From positions 1 through 44,588 of the forward strand of contig JAJQHQ010000054.1 in NCBI GenBank assembly GCA_021199655.1: 44,588 bases of DNA. The letters are read 5' to 3'. A program made the translations under genes and the position numbers. Source of the DNA: Lachnospiraceae bacterium (GTDB lineage Bacteria; Bacillota; Clostridia; Lachnospirales; Lachnospiraceae). Under the pieces are notes generated by a model, which saw only the letters and a program-made list of their open reading frames with translations, had not been told where the DNA came from and did not search any database. How positions within the stretch are numbered: position 1 is the stretch's first letter; each line of letters opens with the position of its first letter. Below are positions 40,946 through 44,588 of the stretch, piece by piece.

Positions 40946-41080
40946 GTAATTGTTCGGGACAGTACTTCGCACTTGCTGCGAAGTACGTATGAAAACATAT
41001 ATTACGTGGGGAAAAGCCCCATCGCGTAGCGATTTTAAATGGGTTTTTCCCACGTAACTGTGAAGGAACTGAACAGTTAC
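40946..41080 (+). mobile_element. MITE copy 11, 135 bp, in the ECF operon leader
   Basis: The ends are GTAATTGTTCGG and CTGAACAGTTAC, with the full three-hairpin plan in the same orientation as copy 1. The flanks GTAAAAAG (40938-40945) and GTAGAAGG (41081-41088) agree at 6 of 8 bases. Confidence 0.75.
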
Positions 41081-41131
41081 GTAGAAGGTTGTTTTACACT
41101 TTTTTTACAAATCCTATGAGGAGGAACGGTT

Positions 41132-41686
41132 ATGGAGAAAAAATTTGGGATCAAAGAAGTAGTTGCCATCGGTATCGGCACGGCGCTGTTCGTAGTGCTG
41201 ACGAATGTACAGATTCCGGTCGGGTTTATCCCGAACACGGCAATGCAGACGCGTGTACCGGTGCTGGCGTTTTTCGCGGCAATCTTTGGACCGGTAGTCG
41301 GCGGTGCGATCGGACTGATCGGGCATGCGCTTGGAGATGCGCTGTTCTATGGAAGCGTGTGGTGGAGCTGGGTATTCCCGGATGCGCTGTTTGGTCTGGC
41401 GGTCGGTCTGTTTGTGAAGCAGTATAAGGTACGCGAAGGCGGATTTGATAAAAAAGCAATCGTATTGTTCAATGTCGTGCAGGTAGTGGCGAACGCAGTG
41501 GCATGGATCCTGCTGGCGCCGGTTCTGGATATTCTGATCTATGCTGAGCCGGCGAACAAGGTGTTCACGCAGGGCGCAGTGGCATGTGTACTGAATGTTG
41601 TGATCACAGCGATTCTGGGCACATTGCTTCTGGTGGCATATTCGAAGGTGGGCGCAAAGTCCGGGAGCCTTTCGAAGGAAGAGTAA
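41132..41686 (+). CDS. ECF transporter S component, UPF0397 family
   Basis: A 184-residue substrate-binding membrane subunit with five to six helices. The family pattern is clear: FGIKEVVAIGIGTALFVVL, IGHALGDALFYGSVWWSWVF, FNVVQVVANAVAWILLAPVL, then EPANKVFTQGAVA and the ending KVGAKSGSLSKEE. UPF0397 proteins are S subunits thought to take up a thiamine-related or other vitamin precursor; the ligand is not fixed by the sequence. AGGAGGAACGG precedes the ATG. It is followed by the energising ATPase and T-subunit genes. Confidence 0.9.
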   Translation: MEKKFGIKEVVAIGIGTALFVVLTNVQIPVGFIPNTAMQTRVPVLAFFAAIFGPVVGGAIGLIGHALGDALFYGSVWWSWVFPDALFGLAVGLFVKQYKVREGGFDKKAIVLFNVVQVVANAVAWILLAPVLDILIYAEPANKVFTQGAVACVLNVVITAILGTLLLVAYSKVGAKSGSLSKEE

Positions 41687-41818
41687 TCTCGCGGATGTTT
41701 TTTATAGAATGTTGCCGCGATGCCATCAACGAAAGAGGATGGGTGATTCACTTTCCCGGTATTGGAATTGCGTACGGATGATATCAGCGCAGAGGCGGGA
41801 AATAATGAGGATTAACAC

Positions 41819-43690
41819 ATGAATCCGATCATTGAGTTTAAAGACTATACGTTTAAATATCGGGCACAGAAGGAGCCGACTCTCCGGAATATTGATCTGA
41901 CGATTTATCCCGGGGAGAAGGTTCTGATCGTGGGACCATCCGGGTCAGGAAAATCGACTCTGGTGCACTGCATCAATGGGATGGTTCCTTTTTCATACCC
42001 GGGAGATGCGACCGGTACGCTGACCGTGAAGGAAAAGGATCCTGCGAAGACGGGAATTTTCGGGATGTCGAAGATTGTCGGGACAGTGCTGCAGGACACG
42101 GACGGGCAGTTCATCGGACTGACAGTGGCGGAGGATGTCGCTTTTGCGCTGGAGAACGACTGTGTGCCGCAGGACGAGATGTTCAGCATGGTAAATGATG
42201 TCGCCGATGTGGTGGACATCCGGGAGCTTTTACCGAATTCTCCCACAGAGCTGTCCGGCGGGCAGAAACAGCGCGTATCCATGGCGGGCGTGCTTGTGGA
42301 CGATGTGGACATCCTGCTGTTCGACGAGCCGCTGGCGAATCTGGACCCCGCGACAGGCAAGCGTGCGATCGACCTGATCGATAAGATTTGCCGGGAGCGG
42401 AGCAAGACGGTCATCATCATCGAGCACCGGTTGGAGGACGCGTTGTATCGGGACGTCGACCGGATCGTGGTGATCGGAGAAGGACGCGTGGCTGCAGATT
42501 GTACGCCGGATGAGCTTCTCGCTTCGGATATCCTGATCCGCGAGGGTATCCGTGAGCCGCTGTATGTGACGGCACTCAAGCATGCGGGCTGCACGGTGCG
42601 TGCGGAAGATCATCCGCAGCACATTGAGACGATGAACCTGGATTCCTGTAAAGAACGCGTGAAAGAATGGTTTGAAGAGGTAGAGCTTCCGGAACCAAAG
42701 CCGAAAAAAGAATCGGCGCTGGAGGTTCTGAATCTGGATTTTTCTTACATATCCGGGCATCCGGTGCTCTCTGATATCCGTTTTCGGATTGAAAAGGGAG
42801 AGATGCTGGCGATCGTCGGCAAGAACGGTGCAGGAAAGAGTACACTTTCCAACCTGATCTGCGGATTCTTACATCCGGATCGCGGACAGATTCTGCTCAA
42901 TGGTTCTGACATTGCGGATAAATCCATCAAAGAGCGCGGGCAGGTCATCGGACTGGTGATGCAGAATCCGAACCAGATGATCTCCAAGCCCATGATTTTT
43001 GACGAGGTGGCGCTGGGGCTGCGTGTGCGCGGCGTGCCGGAGGAGGAAGTGAAGGAGCGTGTCTATGACAAGCTGAAGATCTGCGGCCTTTATCCCTTCC
43101 GCAACTGGCCGGTCTCGGCTTTAAGCTTTGGCCAGAAGAAGCGCGTCACTATCGCCTCGATCCTTGTTATGGATCCGGAGATTCTGATCCTGGATGAGCC
43201 GACAGCGGGGCAGGATTACCGGCATTACACGGAGATAATGGAGTTCCTGAAGGAGCTGAACGAGTCACTTGGCATCACAATTGTCATGATCACCCATGAC
43301 ATGCATCTGATGCTGGAATATACCGACCGCGCCATCGTGATCGCCGACGGACAGATGATCGCGGACGACACACCGGCAAACGTGCTTACGAACGAGAGTG
43401 TGGCCGACCGGGCTTATCTGAAAAAGACATCCCTCTACGATCTCGCGGTGCGCTGCGGGATTGAGGATGCGTCCGGATTTGTTGAACGGTTTATTTATTA
43501 TGAGAGGACTGTAGCGCGAAAGACGGCAAATGAAGGAACGGCAGACGGCGCTTCGAAGTACGTAAAGGCGGCAGAAGAAGAACATACGGGAAATGAACCA
43601 GCCGGAAGGGCTTCGACAGGAAAGCCGGATGGAGCATCTGGCAGAAAAGCCCCGGCAGCGGGAAAGAAGGTGACTTCGGATGGCAGGTAG
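41819..43690 (+). CDS. ECF transporter double ATPase (EcfA1-EcfA2 fusion)
   Basis: A 623-residue protein with two ATP-binding domains in one chain. Domain 1: Walker A GPSGSGKST (about 40-48), LSGGQKQRVSMAG, Walker B LLFDEPLANLDP, switch His IIEHRLED. Domain 2: GKNGAGKST (about 335-343), LSFGQKKRVTIAS, LILDEPTAGQD, MITHDMHLM. Both look active; the second signature is LSFGQ rather than LSGGQ. A charged, low-complexity tail (about residues 563-623) is probably disordered. Its end overlaps the start of the T-subunit gene by 11 bp, implying coupled translation. Confidence 0.9.
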   Translation: MNPIIEFKDYTFKYRAQKEPTLRNIDLTIYPGEKVLIVGPSGSGKSTLVHCINGMVPFSYPGDATGTLTVKEKDPAKTGIFGMSKIVGTVLQDTDGQFIGLTVAEDVAFALENDCVPQDEMFSMVNDVADVVDIRELLPNSPTELSGGQKQRVSMAGVLVDDVDILLFDEPLANLDPATGKRAIDLIDKICRERSKTVIIIEHRLEDALYRDVDRIVVIGEGRVAADCTPDELLASDILIREGIREPLYVTALKHAGCTVRAEDHPQHIETMNLDSCKERVKEWFEEVELPEPKPKKESALEVLNLDFSYISGHPVLSDIRFRIEKGEMLAIVGKNGAGKSTLSNLICGFLHPDRGQILLNGSDIADKSIKERGQVIGLVMQNPNQMISKPMIFDEVALGLRVRGVPEEEVKERVYDKLKICGLYPFRNWPVSALSFGQKKRVTIASILVMDPEILILDEPTAGQDYRHYTEIMEFLKELNESLGITIVMITHDMHLMLEYTDRAIVIADGQMIADDTPANVLTNESVADRAYLKKTSLYDLAVRCGIEDASGFVERFIYYERTVARKTANEGTADGASKYVKAAEEEHTGNEPAGRASTGKPDGASGRKAPAAGKKVTSDGR

Positions 43691-44512
43691 ACTTCTTACA
43701 TATATGCCCAAAGAGACATGGATCCACCGGCTTTCCGGCGTCTCCAAGATGATTTTTTCCTGCTCTGGTCGATCACCGGGATGCTGACCTATGATACCCG
43801 GATCCTTCTGCTGATGCTGGTGATCAGCCTGGTGATTTTTAAAGTATCAAAGACCGAATGGAAGCAGGTTGGCACTGTCTTCAAATTCATTCTTTTGTTC
43901 CTGTGCCTGAATCTGTTTGCGGTCTGGCTGTTCTCCCCTTATCAGGGGACTGTCGTTTACGGCACAAAAACGGTGCTCCTAAAGGTGGTGGGAGACCACG
44001 ACATCACGGCAGAGCAGCTGTTTTATGAGTTCAACATCATGCTGAAATATTTTACGGTGACGCCGGTGGTGCTGATGTTCATCGTGACGACCAATCCGAG
44101 TGAGTTTGCGGCGAGCCTGAACCGGCTCGGCGTCAGTTACAACATCGGCTATGCGATCGCTATCGCCCTGCGCTATGTGCCGGATGTGCAGGCGGATTTT
44201 ACAAAGATTAAGCATGCGCAGGAGGCGCGCGGTATCGAGATGAGTAATAAAGCCTCGATTCCGAGCCGCATTAAGAACATGAGCGCGATCATCTTTCCGC
44301 TTTTGTTTTCCAGCATGGACCGCATTGATGTAGTCAGCAACGCAATGGAGCTGCGCGGCTTCGGCAAGAACAAAAAACGTACCTGGTATATGGGGAAAGC
44401 ACTGGAGCGGAACGATTATATGACGATCGGCTTCGCGCTGGTGTTCATGGTCGCTGGTCTCGCGATCACATTCGCCGACGGAAGCCGATTCTGGAATCCA
44501 TTTATGAGATAG
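43680..44512 (+). pseudogene. ECF transporter T component (EcfT), frameshifted near the start
   Basis: The ATG at 43680 overlaps the ATPase stop behind GAAGGTGA and opens MAGRLLTYMPKETWIHRLSG then VSKMIF, a normal EcfT beginning. At a run of six T (43753-43758) the frame breaks; the rest (FLLWSITGMLTYDTRILLLM to the stop at 44512) continues in the frame one base over. A seventh T would restore one reading frame of about 277 residues. The second part keeps both EcfT coupling motifs (AQEARGIEM and AMELRGFGK) and four helices. A start at 43718 in the second frame exists but lacks a ribosome site. Either a true mutation, a sequencing indel, or slippage on the T run. Confidence 0.8.
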
Positions 44513-44537
44513 ATTTGTTCAGACTTAATAATTATTC

Positions 44538-44588
44538 GTAACTGTTCAGTACCTTCACAGTTACGAGGGAAAAGCCCATTTAAAATCG
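44538..44588 (-). mobile_element. MITE copy 12, cut by the window end
   Basis: GTAACTGTTCAG opens the same sequence as copy 6, continuing through the first hairpin and GGGAAAAGCCC into the second. The other end lies outside the window. With copy 11 it brackets the ECF operon in inverted orientation. Confidence 0.8.

Overview
The window looks like a chromosomal segment of an anaerobic, moderately GC-rich Clostridia member, most likely Lachnospiraceae. Pointers are a rubrerythrin, a group II ECF transporter with a UPF0397-type S subunit, a dCache-GGDEF protein, Shine-Dalgarno-led genes with frequent GTG/TTG starts, and several accessory ATPases and toxin-antitoxin pairs of kinds common in gut Firmicutes. 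No rRNA, tRNA, CRISPR array or phage module was seen.

Layout. 1-3.1 kb: an Rpn/PD-(D/E)XK protein and a convergent AAA-nuclease. 3.2-13.9 kb: a nine- to ten-gene same-strand run (ATP-grasp, GT-C-like membrane protein, DegT-like PLP enzyme, NeuD-like acyltransferase, ArnC-like glycosyltransferase, two SMR/ArnE-ArnF-like half flippases, acyltransferase 3, class I aminotransferase, DegV). Together these read as a lipid-linked sugar or cell-surface modification pathway. 13.9-23.2 kb: a DUF885 protein, then accessory DNA with hicAB, a MATE pump, a dinJ/relE pair, a decayed MATE copy, a lone tnpB with its omega-RNA, a chimeric HTH-AAA relic and hipBA. 23.2-32.7 kb: metG, a diguanylate cyclase, a DUF4143 ATPase and a 1158-residue protein joining a TetM-like translational GTPase to a YacP/Rae1-like NYN nuclease. 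32.8-37.7 kb: an SsuABC/NMT1-type transporter and, divergently, an FGGY kinase. 37.7-44.6 kb: rubrerythrin, a ComEC-like metallo-beta-lactamase, a YhhN membrane protein and an ECF operon whose T-subunit gene is frameshifted.

The most notable unlisted structure is a family of at least ten short mobile repeats (27, 50, 70 and 134-143 bp). Their ends are GTAACTGTTCAG / CTGAACAGTTAC, they contain nested hairpins, and several are flanked by 8-bp target duplications, three of them perfect. The GTAA ends and 8-bp duplication match what is known of the IS66 family, so I infer non-autonomous IS66-type MITEs. One copy rewrote the C-terminus of the MATE gene, and the unoccupied site survives in the decayed MATE copy 0.85 kb away. 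Two others sit just downstream of predicted promoters, and two lie between cistrons of the Ssu-like operon.

Two further genome habits recur. Short tandem duplications (about 33-43 bp) span the stop codons of several genes. Gly/Ser/Ala/Asp-rich low-complexity inserts sit between the domains of many otherwise ordinary enzymes (ATP-grasp, DegT-like, DUF885, MetG, GTPase-NYN, EcfA, MBL protein). All functional calls come from reading motifs by eye; no database search was run.
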